The notes: a model not told the origin generated them from the sequence alone. A DNA stretch of 64,000 nt from JARRQB01 sp965368585 (GCA_965368585.1 CBDUNM010000006.1:7774-71773), one strand, 5' to 3'. Counted from the first letter of the stretch, positions 26,826 through 38,142 are shown. Program-made: numbers and translations.

Positions 26826-27548
26826 TCAGTCGGTGGGCAAGGGACGCCGCGTGTAGACCATGTAATTGACGTCGACGTCGCGGGGATCCAGTTTGTAGGT
26901 CTGGGTCAGCGGATTGTAGGTCAGGCCGACTGTATCCTGCATCTCGAGCTCCGCAGCCCTCAGCCAGCGCGCCAGTTCCGACGGGCGAATGAACTTGGCG
27001 TAGTCGTGTGTGCCACGCGGCAGCAACCGAAGCAGGTATTCCGCGCCGACGATGGCGAACAGATAGGCTTTCGGGTTGCGGTTGATGGTCGAGAAAAACA
27101 GATGGCCGCCGGGCTTGACCAGGGCCGCGCAGGCGTGCACCACGGAACTGGGGTCGGGCACGTGCTCCAGCATCTCCAGGCAGGTCACGATGTCAAATCG
27201 TCCCGGTGTCTCGCGGGCCAGGCGCTCGGCGGGCACGCGCTCGTATTCCACCTCCAGGCCCGATTCGAGCAAATGCAGGCGGGCGACTTCGAGCGGTGCC
27301 TCGCCCATATCGATACCCTTGACGCGCGCGCCGCGTGCCGCCAGCCCTTCGGATACCAGTCCACCGCCGCAGCCGACGTCCAGGGCCGTTTTCCCGGCCA
27401 GCGTGCCAACCGTTTGTTCGATGTAGTCCAACCGCAGCGGATTGATTTGGTGCAGCGGTTTGAATTCGCTGTCCGGATCCCACCAGCGTGCCGCCAGTGC
27501 TTCGAATTTGCCAATCTCCACGGGATCTACGTTGTGCGTATGCGACAT
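26826..27548 (-). CDS. ubiG: ubiquinone biosynthesis O-methyltransferase
   Basis: UbiG performs both O-methylations of ubiquinone synthesis using SAM. It has 240 residues. [20 protein letters not shown] and INPLRLDYI are hallmark N-terminal sequences. Motif I is [16 protein letters not shown], with the acidic residue in VKGIDMG, then [16 protein letters not shown]. The membrane-contacting insertion includes [19 protein letters not shown]. The ATG at 27548 (MSHTHN) is used; an upstream ATG at 27569 would add seven residues. The upstream mtaD gene ends 13 bases before the chosen start. Confidence 0.97.
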   Translation of the reverse strand: MSHTHNVDPVEIGKFEALAARWWDPDSEFKPLHQINPLRLDYIEQTVGTLAGKTALDVGCGGGLVSEGLAARGARVKGIDMGEAPLEVARLHLLESGLEVEYERVPAERLARETPGRFDIVTCLEMLEHVPDPSSVVHACAALVKPGGHLFFSTINRNPKAYLFAIVGAEYLLRLLPRGTHDYAKFIRPSELARWLRAAELEMQDTVGLTYNPLTQTYKLDPRDVDVNYMVYTRRPLPTD

Positions 27549-27561
27549 GCGCAACTGCCTC

Positions 27562-28914
27562 TTAGTCAAAGCGTCGGATTATACCGTCTTCCCCCGCAAT
27601 ACGGTTTCGCCATTGCTCGGCGCGGGCCACGATCTCCGGCGCCGCCAGCGTGAGCAGCTCGCCGGTCCCGACGACCGTGTTTCCCGCTATCCAAACGTCG
27701 GAGACCTGGTGCCGGCCGGTCGCATAAACAAGCTGCGAAATAGGGTGGTACACGGGGTTTGCTTCGGGATGGGCGAAATCGACGGCGATCAAATCCGCCG
27801 ACTTGCCCGGTACCAGCGAGCCGATCTCATCGCCCAGCCCCAGCGCGCGGGCGCCGTTGATGGTCGCCATTTGCAGCGCGGTGAACGCGGGTAGCGCGTT
27901 GGCATCACCCGCCACACCCTTGGCCAACAGCGCTGCCGTGCGCAATTCGCCCCACATATCGAGGTCGTTATTGCTGGCCGCCCCGTCGGTACCCAGCGCG
28001 ACGTTGATCCCGAGATCGAGCATTTTCTGCACCGGACAGAACCCGGAGGCTAGCTTCAGGTTCGACTCGGGGCAATGCACGACGTGGGCGCCGCCGGTGG
28101 CGAAGCGTTCCAGCTCCCGATCATCGGCTTGCGTCATGTGCACGGCGATCAGCGACGGGGAGATCAATCCCAGCTCGGCGAGCCGGCCGATGGGCCGCTG
28201 GCCGTGCTGATCGCTTCCCTGGGTGACCTCGTCGGCGGTTTCGTGAACGTGTATGTGGATCGGAATCTCCAGTTCGTCCGCCAGCTTGCGCACGCGCGCG
28301 AGCGGACCGTCGGACACGGAGTAGGGGGCATGCGGCGCGAACGCGGTGTGGACCAGCGGTTGGTGACGATACTGATCGTGGACTTCGATGGCGCGTTCGA
28401 AGTAGTGATCCTGGTCGTTGGCCCAGGCCGACGGAAAATCGATAACGATCAATCCGACCACCGCGCGCATGCCCGCCGCGGCCGCGACGCGGGCGCTGAC
28501 GTCGGGGAAAAAGTACATATCGTTGAAGCAGGTGGTGCCGCCGCGCAGCATTTCCGCGATCGCCAGGCGCGAGCCGTCGGCGACGAAGTCCGCTTGTACC
28601 CATTTTTGCTCGGCGGGCCAGATATGTTCCTGCAGCCAGGTCATCAGCGGCATATCGTCGGCCATGCCGCGAAACAGGGTCATGGCGGTGTGCGTGTGCG
28701 CATTGACCAGGCCGGGCAGCAGCACGTGCCGGTCGAGCCCGCGTTCCTCGTCGGCGGTGAATTGAGCGCGCGCCTGGTGCGTCGGCAGCACCGCGGCGAT
28801 GCGTCCCGCCGCGATGGCGACCGTGTGGTTGTCGAGCACCTGGTTTTCGGGTTCCACCGGAACCACCCAGCGCGCGTGAAGCAGCGTATCGACGTGCAAG
28901 AATCTGTTCTCCAA
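27562..28914 (-). CDS. mtaD: 5-methylthioadenosine/S-adenosylhomocysteine deaminase (TRZ/ATZ hydrolase)
   Basis: This amidohydrolase of about 450 residues deaminates methylthioadenosine. Metal and catalytic residues are visible: [16 protein letters not shown] (His-x-His), [26 protein letters not shown] and [14 protein letters not shown] (Asp). The start is uncertain. The open frame extends to 29052 without family resemblance. TTG at 28914 gives [16 protein letters not shown], and TTG at 28899 has GGAG nine bases upstream and fits family starts equally well. It heads the minus-strand ubiG operon and is divergent from mtnA. The two enzymes act in one methionine-salvage route (MTA to methylthioinosine, later methylthioribose-1-phosphate). 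Confidence 0.93.
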   Translation of the reverse strand: MENRFLHVDTLLHARWVVPVEPENQVLDNHTVAIAAGRIAAVLPTHQARAQFTADEERGLDRHVLLPGLVNAHTHTAMTLFRGMADDMPLMTWLQEHIWPAEQKWVQADFVADGSRLAIAEMLRGGTTCFNDMYFFPDVSARVAAAAGMRAVVGLIVIDFPSAWANDQDHYFERAIEVHDQYRHQPLVHTAFAPHAPYSVSDGPLARVRKLADELEIPIHIHVHETADEVTQGSDQHGQRPIGRLAELGLISPSLIAVHMTQADDRELERFATGGAHVVHCPESNLKLASGFCPVQKMLDLGINVALGTDGAASNNDLDMWGELRTAALLAKGVAGDANALPAFTALQMATINGARALGLGDEIGSLVPGKSADLIAVDFAHPEANPVYHPISQLVYATGRHQVSDVWIAGNTVVGTGELLTLAAPEIVARAEQWRNRIAGEDGIIRRFD

Positions 28915-29118
28915 GCGTTTAAGACACGTGCGTCGTGTTAGAGTGCTTACCGTGTCCGGCACGCATACTCCTGGCATTGGCCGCACCGCAGTTCGGCGCA
29001 ATATAACGAATATCGCGGGTCGTTGCGCCGTGCCGCGCTGGACAGCCTGCACATCACCAGGCCAGGCAAGCTGTCGGCATCGGCTAACCAGCTACAATCT
29101 GCCACGGAGTCGACTTGA

Positions 29119-30177
29119 ATGAAAATCGTTGATCTTGGGGTTAGGGCCGAGGCCAACCGCGCCATCGTCTGGCAGGACGACTACCTGCACCTGCTGGATC
29201 AACGGGCGCTGCCGCACATCGAGCAGTATGTGCGGTGCGCAACGGCCCGGGATACTGCGACGGCGATTCGGGAAATGGTGGTGCGCGGTGCGCCCGCCAT
29301 CGGTATTACGGCCGCTTATGGTGTCGTGCTCGCGGCGCGGGCGGCGTATCGCCGCGACGCCGCCCGTTGGGCCGATGCCGTTGCCGGGGAGATGGAGATC
29401 CTGGCGGCGTCGCGGCCCACTGCCGTCAATCTGTTTTGGGCTCTGGAGCGTATGGGCGGCCTCGTCGCCGGACTGGCGGGCGACCCTGAGCCGGCGTTGC
29501 TGGCCGAGGCGAAGAAAATTCACACGGAAGACATCGCGGCGAATCGGCGCATGGGTCAATTGGGTGCCGATCTTTTCGAGGCTGCGACGAGCGTGATCAC
29601 GCACTGTAATACGGGCGGGCTGGCGACCGGTGGCCATGGGACCGCGCTGGGTGTCATTCGCACCGCGCACGAACGCGGCTTGATCGAGCGGGTGTTTGCC
29701 GATGAAACCCGTCCCTGGTTGCAGGGCGCGCGTCTCACCGCCTGGGAACTGCAACGCGACGGCATTCCGGTCTCGCTGATGGCCGACGGCGCGGCCGCGG
29801 CACGGATGCAGGCAGGGGGGGTCGGTTGGGCGATCGTGGGGTCGGATCGCATCGCGGCCAACGGCGACGTCGCCAACAAGATCGGCACCTACAGCCTGGC
29901 GGTGGTCGCGCGATACCACGGCGTGCGGTTCATGGTGGTTGCGCCGACTTCGACCGTCGATATGACAATCGCGTCGGGTGCGGACATCCCGATCGAAACA
30001 CGTGCGCCGCACGAGGTGCTGACCTGCGCCGGGCAGCGCATCGGTGCGCCGGGTGCCGCTGCCTGGAACCCGGTATTCGACGTCACGCCGGCCGCGCTGG
30101 TCGATGCCATCGTCACCGAGCGCGGCGTGGTGGTTAATCCCGATGCGCAACAGATGGCGCAGCTGATGGCCGCTTGA
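29119..30177 (+). CDS. mtnA: S-methyl-5-thioribose-1-phosphate isomerase
   Basis: This 352-residue enzyme converts methylthioribose-1-phosphate to the ribulose form in methionine salvage. Signature sequences include [16 protein letters not shown] near residue 55, [28 protein letters not shown] with the catalytic Cys, and [19 protein letters not shown] with the catalytic Asp. The ATG at 29119 is the obvious start. It is divergent from mtaD across a 200-bp spacer and is followed by gyrA, as in Pseudomonas. Other salvage genes (mtnBCD) are not in the window. Confidence 0.97.
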   Translation: MKIVDLGVRAEANRAIVWQDDYLHLLDQRALPHIEQYVRCATARDTATAIREMVVRGAPAIGITAAYGVVLAARAAYRRDAARWADAVAGEMEILAASRPTAVNLFWALERMGGLVAGLAGDPEPALLAEAKKIHTEDIAANRRMGQLGADLFEAATSVITHCNTGGLATGGHGTALGVIRTAHERGLIERVFADETRPWLQGARLTAWELQRDGIPVSLMADGAAAARMQAGGVGWAIVGSDRIAANGDVANKIGTYSLAVVARYHGVRFMVVAPTSTVDMTIASGADIPIETRAPHEVLTCAGQRIGAPGAAAWNPVFDVTPAALVDAIVTERGVVVNPDAQQMAQLMAA

Positions 30178-30499
30178 CGGCGCGCAGACCTAGCCAGGGC
30201 AGCGGCACGTCCGAGCGGCATCGACGATTCAGACGGGGCGTTTGCCCTGGCGGGTCTTGCCGGCGCTGCGTCGCCCGAGCATATCAGGACAAGCGCTAGC
30301 CGTTTTTGGCTGTGACAGATCATAAAAACACCCCGCTTTCTTACCCGACCGGGTTTCAGGGGCGCTGATTGGCGATTTGAGGCGAGTTTTCCGCATTGCC
30401 CATCCTAATAGTGTGATACAATTCCGCGCTTAAATCGCTCGTGATCCACTATTAGAAATTAGCAACCACGCAGCGGGCCGTCTTGCCAAAGAGACCGTC
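30178..30499 (+). other. gyrA upstream region
   Basis: The 322 bp between mtnA and gyrA contain an 8-base inverted repeat with a long loop (CCAGGGCA near 30192, TGCCCTGG near 30244). It may end mtnA transcripts. The last 100 bases are AT-richer and hold the gyrA promoter candidate. No other gene is seen. Confidence 0.5.
30396..30422 (+). promoter_or_regulatory. candidate gyrA promoter
   Basis: TTGCCC and TACAAT are separated by 15 bases, and TGA directly before TACAAT makes an extended -10 (TGATACAAT). It lies about 80 bases upstream of the gyrA ATG. The short spacer lowers confidence. Confidence 0.45.
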
Positions 30500-33073
30500 A
30501 TGACCGAATTCGCCAAAGAAGTCGTCCCCGTCAATCTCGAAGACGAGATGCAACAGTCGTATCTCGATTACGCGATGAGCGTCATCGTGGGTCGCGCCCT
30601 TCCCGACGTGCGCGACGGATTGAAACCGGTCCACCGGCGCGTCCTGTTTGCCATGGGCGAACTCGGCAACGACTGGAACAAGCCGTACAAAAAATCTGCC
30701 CGTGTCGTCGGTGACGTCATCGGTAAGTATCACCCGCACGGCGATACTGCGGTCTACGACACTATCGTACGCATGGCGCAGCCGTTTTCGCTGCGTTACA
30801 TGCTGGTGGACGGGCAGGGTAACTTCGGCTCGGTGGACGGCGATTCGCCCGCGGCCATGCGCTACACCGAAGTGCGCATGTCGAAGATCGCGCACGAGCT
30901 GATGGCCGATATCGACAAGGAGACGGTCGATTTCGTGCCCAACTACGATGAGTCGGAACACGAACCGACGGTTCTGCCGTCGAAGGTCCCGAACCTGTTG
31001 ATCAACGGTTCCGCCGGAATCGCGGTCGGGATGGCCACCAATATCCCGCCGCACAACCTTACCGAAGTGATCAACGGCTGCATCGCCGTCATCGACAATC
31101 CGGATGTCACCATTCCCGAACTGATGGCCTTGATTCCCGGACCCGATTTTCCGACCGCGGGCATCATCAATGGCGTACGCGGAGTTCACGAGGCCTACCG
31201 TACCGGGCGGGGTCGCATCTACGTGCGGGCCAAGGTCGATTTCGAAGACATGGACGGCGGCAAGCAGCGCATCGTCGTCAACGAACTGCCGTATCAGGTG
31301 AACAAAGCGCGCTTGCTGGAAAAGATCGCCGAGCTGGTCAAGGAAAAACGCGTCGAAGGCATCACCGAGCTGCGCGATGAGTCAGACAAGGACGGTATGC
31401 GCATGGTCATCGAGCTGCGACGCGGCGAAATAGCCGATGTGGTGCTGAACAACCTGTACCAGCATACTCAATTGCAGAATGTGTTCGGCATCAATATGGT
31501 CGCATTGGTCGATGGCCAGCCGCGGCTGTTGAATCTCAAGCACTTGCTCGAATACTTTCTGCGTCACCGCCGTGAAGTGGTGACCCGGCGTACCCTGTTC
31601 GACCTGCGCAAGGCACGCGACCGCGCGCACATCCTGGAAGGTCTGGCGGTCGCACTGGCCAATATCGACGAAGTCATTGCGCTGATCAAGGCGGCTCCCA
31701 GTCCCGCCGAAGCGAAAAAGGGTCTGTGCGAGCGTTTGTGGCAATCCGGTACGGTGGACGCCATGTTGGCGCGCGCCGGTTCCGATGCCTCGCGCCCCGA
31801 GGGTCTGAGTCCCGAATTCGGTTTGACCGAGCAAGGTTATCGACTCACCGAAACGCAGGCGCAAGCCATACTGGAATTGCGTCTGCAGAAACTGACGGGG
31901 CTTGAGCAAGACAAAATAATTAATGAATTCGAAGAGATACTCGATAAAATTGCGAGTTTGCTCGAAATTCTGTCCAGCGCCGGAAAACTGATGGAGGTGA
32001 TTCGCGGCGAACTGCTGGAGATCCTGGAGCAGTTCGGCGACGAGCGTCGCACCGTGATCCAGGAGAGTCAGGAAGACCTCACCATCGAGGACCTGATCAA
32101 CGAAGAGGACGTGGTCGTGACCCTGTCGCATCAGGGTTATGCCAAACGCCAGCCGCTGACCGTGTACCAGGCGCAACGACGCGGCGGCAAAGGCAAATCG
32201 GCGGCGTCCACCAAAGAAGAAGACTTCATCGATAAACTGTTCGTGGCCAGTACGCACGATACGGTGTTGTGTTTCTCCAGCCACGGCAAGGTGTATTGGC
32301 TGAAGGCCTACCAGGTGCCGGAAGCGGGCCGCTCGGCGCGCGGCCGGCCGATGATCAATATCCTGCCCCTGGGGGAGGATGAGCGCATCAGCGCGATGCT
32401 GCCGATCCGCGAGTACGCAGACGGCTTGTTCATCTTCATGGCCACGGCATCGGGTACGGTGAAGAAAACGCCGCTTGAGCAGTTTTCCCGGCCGCGCACA
32501 AGCGGTTTGATTGCCGTTGACCTGCGTGACGGCGACAAGTTGATCGGAGTGGCGCTGACCGATGGTAAGCGCGACATCATGCTGTTCAGTTCGGCGGGCA
32601 AGGCGGTGCGCTTCAACGAAGCCGATGTGCGCCCCATGGGCCGCACGGCCTGCGGCGTGCGGGGCATTCGTCTGGACTCCGGGCAGCGGGTGATTTCCCT
32701 GATCGTCGCGGCTGAGGGCGACGTGATGACGGTGACCGCCAACGGCTACGGAAAACGTACCCGAGCGGATCAATTTCCCACCAAGGGGCGCGGCGGTAAG
32801 GGGCTCATCTCGATCAAGACCTCGGATCGCAACGGCGAACAGGTCGGCGCCGTACTGGTCAACGAAGACGACGAGATCATGCTGATCACCGACGGCGGTA
32901 CCCTGGTCCGTACCCGCGTTGCCGACGTTTCGCAATTGGGTCGGGATACGCAGGGTGTGCGCATGATCAAGTTGAGCAACGCCGAGACCCTGATCGGTAT
33001 CGAACGCATAGAAGGCCTCGATGGCGTGGACGACGAGGTGGAGGTCGAGGCGTCCGAGTCGGACCCGGATTGA
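30500..33073 (+). CDS. gyrA: DNA gyrase subunit A
   Basis: GyrA is the cleavage/rejoining subunit of gyrase (857 residues; E. coli has 875). The N-terminal [20 protein letters not shown] and the winged-helix region [20 protein letters not shown] are present. The residue equivalent to E. coli Ser83 is Thr, as naturally in Pseudomonas, and Asp87 is retained. The catalytic Tyr is in [10 protein letters not shown]. The GyrA box in [11 protein letters not shown] marks a true gyrase rather than ParC. The C-terminal pinwheel ends in an acidic tail ([14 protein letters not shown]). It precedes serC, as in other gammaproteobacteria. Confidence 0.98.
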   Translation: MTEFAKEVVPVNLEDEMQQSYLDYAMSVIVGRALPDVRDGLKPVHRRVLFAMGELGNDWNKPYKKSARVVGDVIGKYHPHGDTAVYDTIVRMAQPFSLRYMLVDGQGNFGSVDGDSPAAMRYTEVRMSKIAHELMADIDKETVDFVPNYDESEHEPTVLPSKVPNLLINGSAGIAVGMATNIPPHNLTEVINGCIAVIDNPDVTIPELMALIPGPDFPTAGIINGVRGVHEAYRTGRGRIYVRAKVDFEDMDGGKQRIVVNELPYQVNKARLLEKIAELVKEKRVEGITELRDESDKDGMRMVIELRRGEIADVVLNNLYQHTQLQNVFGINMVALVDGQPRLLNLKHLLEYFLRHRREVVTRRTLFDLRKARDRAHILEGLAVALANIDEVIALIKAAPSPAEAKKGLCERLWQSGTVDAMLARAGSDASRPEGLSPEFGLTEQGYRLTETQAQAILELRLQKLTGLEQDKIINEFEEILDKIASLLEILSSAGKLMEVIRGELLEILEQFGDERRTVIQESQEDLTIEDLINEEDVVVTLSHQGYAKRQPLTVYQAQRRGGKGKSAASTKEEDFIDKLFVASTHDTVLCFSSHGKVYWLKAYQVPEAGRSARGRPMINILPLGEDERISAMLPIREYADGLFIFMATASGTVKKTPLEQFSRPRTSGLIAVDLRDGDKLIGVALTDGKRDIMLFSSAGKAVRFNEADVRPMGRTACGVRGIRLDSGQRVISLIVAAEGDVMTVTANGYGKRTRADQFPTKGRGGKGLISIKTSDRNGEQVGAVLVNEDDEIMLITDGGTLVRTRVADVSQLGRDTQGVRMIKLSNAETLIGIERIEGLDGVDDEVEVEASESDPD

Positions 33074-33143
33074 CCAGTCACGAGCAGGTCGAGGCGGTGC
33101 GCCGATTGTCATGCCCTGGGCAATTCGCGCATTCGGTAGGTAA

Positions 33144-33201
33144 GGGTGTCGTAATAGGCCCCTCTCCCGGTGGGAGAAGGAACACGGACTTTGCGACACC
33201 C
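33144..33201. repeat. 58-bp nested inverted-repeat structure between gyrA and serC
   Basis: GGGTGTCG (33144-33151) pairs perfectly with CGACACCC (33194-33201) and encloses a second hairpin, CTCTCCCGGTGGGAG. The inner CCCTCTCCC-type motif is common in extragenic palindromic repeats of gammaproteobacteria. It may end gyrA transcripts or be a REP/MITE copy. Confidence 0.6.
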
Positions 33202-33296
33202 TCCGATACGATGGCGAAACCAGGCTTCCGCGTCGCTGACCAGACGGGGTAAGAGCAGGTCCACATTTCTACGAACCAATCGGTAAGGTGACCACT

Positions 33297-34379
33297 ATGG
33301 CACGTGTATTCAACTTCAGCGCCGGACCGGCGGCGCTGCCTGAAGAAGTTCTGCAGCAGGCCCGCGAGGAGATGCTGGATTGGCGCGGATCCGGTATGTC
33401 GGTGATGGAAATGAGCCATCGCGGCAAGGAGTTCATGTCGATCGCCGAAGCCGCCGAGACCGACGTGCGTGAACTCATGGCGATACCGGATAACTACAAA
33501 GTGCTGTTTCTTCAGGGCGGCGCGTCGAGCCAGTTTGCAATGGTGCCGCTGAATCTCGCCGCCGGGAATCGGGCGGTCGACTATGTGGTCACCGGCTCCT
33601 GGTCGAAAAAGGCCGTGGCGGAAGCCAGGCGTTTTGCCACGGTGAACATTGCCGCCAACACCGAAGACGGCCGGTTCACCGCGGTGCCCGCGCAGGCCGA
33701 GCTGCACCTGACCGCCGGCGCCGCCTATGTCCACTACACGCCCAACGAGACCATTCAAGGCGTGGAGTTCCCCTACGTACCGGCGACCGAGGGGGTCCCG
33801 TTGGTCGCCGACATGTCGTCGACGATTCTGTCGCGCCCGCTAGACGTCGCGCAATTCGGGGTCATCTATGCCGGGGCGCAGAAGAACATCGGACCGGCAG
33901 GTTTGACCCTGGTGATCGTGCGCGAGGACCTGATCGGCAACGCGCAGGACGGCACTCCCACAATGCTTCAGTATGCCGTGCAGGCCGAAAACGGGTCCAT
34001 GTACAACACCCCGCCCACCTATGGCTGGTACCTGGCGGGCCTGGTCTTTCAGTGGCTGAAGGGCAAGGGTGGTCTGGCCGGGATGGCAGAGATCAATCAG
34101 CGCAAAGCGAATGCCCTGTACGGGGCAATAGACCGGTCGGATTTCTATGCCAATCCGGTCGATCCGGACAGCCGCTCCTGGATGAACGTACCCTTTACCC
34201 TGGCCGACGCCGCGTTGGACGGCACCTTCCTCAGCGAAGCGGGCGAGGCAGGACTGAAGACGCTCAAGGGGCACCGTTCGGTGGGGGGCATGCGTGCCAG
34301 TATTTACAATGCCATGCCCGAACAAGGCGTGGCCGCGCTCATCGAATTCATGGCCGAGTTCGAACGCAAGTACGGCTGA
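33297..34379 (+). CDS. serC: phosphoserine aminotransferase
   Basis: This PLP enzyme makes 3-phosphoserine and also serves pyridoxine synthesis. It has 360 residues. [17 protein letters not shown] at the start and [16 protein letters not shown] are diagnostic. The PLP lysine lies in [20 protein letters not shown], and the C-terminal [20 protein letters not shown] is typical. ATG 33297 has TAAGG eight bases upstream; the GTG at 33288 overlaps that site and is unlikely. serA follows after 46 bases. Confidence 0.97.
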   Translation: MARVFNFSAGPAALPEEVLQQAREEMLDWRGSGMSVMEMSHRGKEFMSIAEAAETDVRELMAIPDNYKVLFLQGGASSQFAMVPLNLAAGNRAVDYVVTGSWSKKAVAEARRFATVNIAANTEDGRFTAVPAQAELHLTAGAAYVHYTPNETIQGVEFPYVPATEGVPLVADMSSTILSRPLDVAQFGVIYAGAQKNIGPAGLTLVIVREDLIGNAQDGTPTMLQYAVQAENGSMYNTPPTYGWYLAGLVFQWLKGKGGLAGMAEINQRKANALYGAIDRSDFYANPVDPDSRSWMNVPFTLADAALDGTFLSEAGEAGLKTLKGHRSVGGMRASIYNAMPEQGVAALIEFMAEFERKYG

Positions 34380-34425
34380 GCGCGACACTTACCGATCAAC
34401 AGTGCACTGAATGAACGGAAAAGCG

Positions 34426-35604
34426 ATGTTTAAGATTCTTACGCTCAACAATATCTCGGTGGCCGGCCTGGAACGTCTGCCCAGGGAGAAATACGAGGTC
34501 GCCTCGGAGATCGGGCACCCCGATGCCATACTGGTGCGTTCGGCCAAGATGCACGACATGGAAATTCCGCCGTCCCTGCAGGCGGTTGGCCGCGCGGGGG
34601 CAGGGGTCAACAACATTCCCGTCGCGCGCATGACCGAGCGCGGCATACCCGTGTTTAACGCCCCGGGCGCGAACGCAAACGCGGTCAAGGAATTGGTGCT
34701 GGCGGGTATGTTGATGGCGGCACGCAACATTGGCCCCGCGTGGAGATTCGCGACCAGTCTGCAAGGTGGCGACGATCAGATCAACAAATCCGTCGAAGCC
34801 GGAAAGAAAGACTACCGCGGTTTCGAATTGCCGGGCCGTTCGCTGGGGGTGATCGGATTGGGCGCCATCGGCGTCAAGGTGGCGAATGCGGCACACGCGC
34901 TGGGTATGAAGGTGATCGGTTACGATCCCACCATCACGGTCAAGGCGGCGTGGGCTCTGGAGGCCGGCGTCGAGCAGGCCTTGTCGGTCGACGATCTGCT
35001 GGCACGCTCCGATTTTGTCACCTTTCACGTACCGCTGACCGACACGACCCGCAACATGGTCAATGCCGAGCGTATTCGGTTGATGAAAAAAACTGCGGTG
35101 GTGCTGAACTTCGCGCGTAACGGGGTGGTGAACGACGAGGCCATTGTGGCCGCACTGAACGAAGCCAGGCTGCAAGGCTACGTCTGCGACTTCCCCAGCA
35201 ATCTGCTCAAGGAGCATCCGCGTGTAATCACGCTGCCGCATCTGGGCGCCTCGACCCAGGAAGCCGAAGACAATTGCGCGGTGATGGTGGCCGATCAGGT
35301 CCGCGACTGGCTCGAGAACGGCAACGTCACCAATTCCGTCAATTTCCCCGAGATCGTCTTGCCGCGTAACGGCGGTTACCGCATTGCCGTGGTCAACTCC
35401 AACGTGCCCAACATGGTCGGGCAGATATCCACCGATCTGGCCAAAGCCGAACTGAACATCATCGACATGCTCAACAAGTCGCGCGGCGACATTGCAGTGA
35501 CGCTGCTGGACGTGGATTGCGAGCCCGACCCGGCGACGATCGCCGAGATAGCGGCCATCGAAGGCGTATTGTCCGCACGTTGCCTCGGTTGCGCCGCCGC
35601 CTGA
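34426..35604 (+). CDS. serA: D-3-phosphoglycerate dehydrogenase
   Basis: This NAD-dependent enzyme is the first step of serine synthesis. It has about 392 residues: a catalytic domain, a Rossmann domain (SLGVIGLGAIGVKVANAAHA) and a C-terminal ACT regulatory domain (about 320-392, NVPNMVGQISTDLAKAELN). Catalytic residues lie in LNFARNGVVNDEAI (Arg) and TLPHLGASTQEAE (His), with VGRAGAGVNNIPV earlier. ATG 34426 has GGAAA close upstream; ATG 34411 would add five residues. It lies between serC and pheA, an insertion relative to the Pseudomonas order, and puts two serine-pathway steps together. Confidence 0.96.
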   Translation: MFKILTLNNISVAGLERLPREKYEVASEIGHPDAILVRSAKMHDMEIPPSLQAVGRAGAGVNNIPVARMTERGIPVFNAPGANANAVKELVLAGMLMAARNIGPAWRFATSLQGGDDQINKSVEAGKKDYRGFELPGRSLGVIGLGAIGVKVANAAHALGMKVIGYDPTITVKAAWALEAGVEQALSVDDLLARSDFVTFHVPLTDTTRNMVNAERIRLMKKTAVVLNFARNGVVNDEAIVAALNEARLQGYVCDFPSNLLKEHPRVITLPHLGASTQEAEDNCAVMVADQVRDWLENGNVTNSVNFPEIVLPRNGGYRIAVVNSNVPNMVGQISTDLAKAELNIIDMLNKSRGDIAVTLLDVDCEPDPATIAEIAAIEGVLSARCLGCAAA

Positions 35605-35706
35605 GATGGATAACCATGGGGCAGGAGAGGGCCGCGGTACGCGTACCTTTCACGGGGCGCGAGGCCGCCCGTCGGGTTTTGAGTTCAGGCAGCGCGTGGT
35701 GCGGCG

Positions 35707-36792
35707 ATGAGCGAAGACGATCAGCTCAATGACATTCGGGCGCGCATCGATCGAATCGATGTCCAGATACAGGATCTGATCAACGCGCGGGCCGCGGCGG
35801 CGCACGAGGTGGCCGAAGTGAAGCGGGCGCACGATCCGTCTGCGTTTTTCTACCGACCGGAGCGTGAGGCGCAGGTCCTACGCGAAGTCAAGGCGCGCAA
35901 CAAAGGACCCCTGGACAGCGAGGAGATTGCGCGCCTGTTTCGCGAGATCATGTCCGCCTGCCTGGCGCTTGAGCAGCCGCTACGCATCGCGTTCCTCGGT
36001 CCGGAAGGGACCTTTACCCAGGCGGCCGCGCTCAAGCATTTCGGCCATTCCGTGTCGACCATGCCGATGGGCTCGATATCCGATGTGTTCCAGGAGGTCG
36101 AAACGGGCAATTGCCACTACGGCGTGGTGCCGGTGGAGAACTCAACCGAGGGTGTCATCAGTCATACCCTGGATATGTTCTTGAATTCTCCGCTACAGAT
36201 CTGCGGCGAGGTCACGCTGCGGATACACCACAACCTACTCAGCTCCGCCACCGAGCTGTCCGGCATCAGGAAGGTCTATTCGCACCAGCAATCGTTGGCA
36301 CAGTGCCGGGGTTGGCTGGATCGCCATCTGCCCGGTGTGCCCCGGGAGGCGGTAGGCAGCAATGCGGAGGCGACGCGGCTGGTCAAAGACGAGACCGTAG
36401 CGGGGGCAATCGCGGGGCAAACGGCGGCAGAGATCTACGGCTTGAACATCCTCGCCCACAACATCGAAGATGAGCCGGGCAATACCACCCGGTTTCTGGT
36501 AATCGGCCGGCAGGCGGTGCCGCCCTCGGGAGACGACAAGACCAGCCTGCTGCTGTCGACGAACAACGAGGCCGGCGGTTTGCATAAACTGCTCACCCCG
36601 TTGGCCGAGCACGGTATCAGTATGAGCCGCATCGAGTCGCGGCCGTCGCGCCGCGGCAATTGGGACTACGTGTTCTTCGTCGACGTTCAGGGCCATCGTG
36701 AGGATCCGCGATTGTCCAAAGCCCTGGCGGCGCTGCGCAGTTCGGCCGGCATGTACCGCGAGCTGGGTTCGTACCCGCGTGCCGTTTTATAG
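35707..36792 (+). CDS. pheA: chorismate mutase/prephenate dehydratase (P-protein)
   Basis: This bifunctional enzyme leads to phenylalanine (361 residues). The AroQ-type mutase occupies about residues 1-90 (IRARIDRIDVQIQDLINARA, FYRPEREAQVLREV). The dehydratase domain (about 92-270) starts IAFLGPEGTFTQAAAL and contains VVPVENSTEGVISHTLDMF and the catalytic TRF in NTTRFLVIG. A C-terminal ACT domain (about 278-355) has the ESRPSRRGNWDYVFFVD Phe-binding motif, so feedback inhibition is expected. Next in the cluster is hisC. Confidence 0.97.
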   Translation: MSEDDQLNDIRARIDRIDVQIQDLINARAAAAHEVAEVKRAHDPSAFFYRPEREAQVLREVKARNKGPLDSEEIARLFREIMSACLALEQPLRIAFLGPEGTFTQAAALKHFGHSVSTMPMGSISDVFQEVETGNCHYGVVPVENSTEGVISHTLDMFLNSPLQICGEVTLRIHHNLLSSATELSGIRKVYSHQQSLAQCRGWLDRHLPGVPREAVGSNAEATRLVKDETVAGAIAGQTAAEIYGLNILAHNIEDEPGNTTRFLVIGRQAVPPSGDDKTSLLLSTNNEAGGLHKLLTPLAEHGISMSRIESRPSRRGNWDYVFFVDVQGHREDPRLSKALAALRSSAGMYRELGSYPRAVL

Positions 36793-37038
36793 GCGTGCGC
36801 CTGCGGCCGGGGCGCGTCCTTTTTCTCTACCCGCTGCAAACCTGCAGTTTGGATACCGACAGGCGAGTTCGCCCCGGAGCCTCGAGAGCCAAGGCCGCTT
36901 GGTCTGCGGCGGCCTGGGTTCGGACGGTTCCCGTCTTGCCGGTCGATTGCGGGTACGCGAGGATCGAAATTTCTGTCTCAGCCACGCCTGACCTCGCTAC
37001 AATCGTCATTCCTGAACCGCCTTCCGTGGGATAGCACA

Positions 37039-38142
37039 GTGCACAATCGTTTTCTCGACCTTGCGGCGCCGGGTATCGCGGCTCTGCGCCCGTACGTGCC
37101 CGGCAAACCGATATCCGAACTTGAACGCGAGTTCGGCATCCGCAATTCGATCAAACTGGCGTCCAACGAGAACCCCTTGGGTGCCAGCCCCGAGGTGCCC
37201 CGCGCGATTGCCGCACAGTTGGGCGAACTGCCCCGTTATCCCGATGGCGGTGCGGTGCAACTGCGCCATGCGCTGGCCGAAAGGCACGGTCTGGATCCGC
37301 GCTGTATCACGGTGGGTAACGGGTCCAACGACGTACTGGATATGATTGCCCGGGTCTTCCTGCCTGCCGGCGCCGGCAGCCTTTTTTCACAGTATGCCTT
37401 TGCCGTCTACCCCATCAGCAGCATGGCGGTCGGCGCAACGCTGCAGATGGCGCCGGCAAGGGCGTTCAGCCATGACCTCGACGCGTTCGGCGGCCTCATA
37501 GACGAAACGACGCGGGTCATCTGGATCGCCAACCCCAACAACCCGACCGGGACCTGGTTGCCGCAAGCGGCGCTGCACGCGTTCATCGCAGCCGTTCCGC
37601 AGCACGTGATCGTGGTCGTGGATGAAGCGTATTTCGAGTACGTGGAGGAGCGTGATTATCCGGACGCGAGTGGCTGGCTGGCGGAATTCCCCAATCTCAT
37701 CGTGACGCGAACCTTTTCCAAGGTGTACGGCCTGGCGGCTTTGCGCGTGGGCTACGGGCTTTCGCACCCGGACATCGCCGACTTGTTGAACCGCGTGCGG
37801 CAACCGTTCAACGTCAATTCGTTCGCCCAGGCAGGCGCGCTCGCGGCGCTGAACGACCCAGCCCACGTCGCGCGGTCGGTCGAGCTCAATCGCATCGGGT
37901 TAATGCAGTTGGCGGCGGGCCTGGCGGACCTGGGTTTGGACTTCATTCCGTCGGTCGGCAACTTTATCACCGCCGATCTGGCACAGGCGGCCGCGCCGAT
38001 CGACCAGGCCTTGCTGCAACGCGGCGTCATTACCCGGCCGATTGACGGTTACGGTCTGCCCAATCATTTGCGCATAAGTGTTGGTCTGGCGGAAGACAAC
38101 GTACGTTGCCTGACGGCGCTACGGGAGGTGCTGGGCCGTTGA
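37039..38142 (+). CDS. hisC: histidinol-phosphate aminotransferase
   Basis: This 367-residue type I/II aminotransferase acts in histidine synthesis and often also on aromatic keto acids. LASNENPLGASPEV, GNGSNDVLDMIARVF, NPNNPTGTWLP and the PLP lysine in TFSKVYGLAALRVGYG are all present. The start is GTG 37039. The stop shares one base with the tyrA ATG (TGATG), indicating coupling. Its place between pheA and tyrA suggests a role in phenylalanine/tyrosine transamination as well as histidine synthesis. Confidence 0.95.
   Translation: MHNRFLDLAAPGIAALRPYVPGKPISELEREFGIRNSIKLASNENPLGASPEVPRAIAAQLGELPRYPDGGAVQLRHALAERHGLDPRCITVGNGSNDVLDMIARVFLPAGAGSLFSQYAFAVYPISSMAVGATLQMAPARAFSHDLDAFGGLIDETTRVIWIANPNNPTGTWLPQAALHAFIAAVPQHVIVVVDEAYFEYVEERDYPDASGWLAEFPNLIVTRTFSKVYGLAALRVGYGLSHPDIADLLNRVRQPFNVNSFAQAGALAALNDPAHVARSVELNRIGLMQLAAGLADLGLDFIPSVGNFITADLAQAAAPIDQALLQRGVITRPIDGYGLPNHLRISVGLAEDNVRCLTALREVLGR

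Noticed and set aside
31382..33199. 605-codon open frame on the minus strand opposite gyrA
   Set aside because: It lies fully antisense to gyrA, is rich in Arg, His and Gln, has no domain resemblance and arises from the high GC third positions of the real gene.
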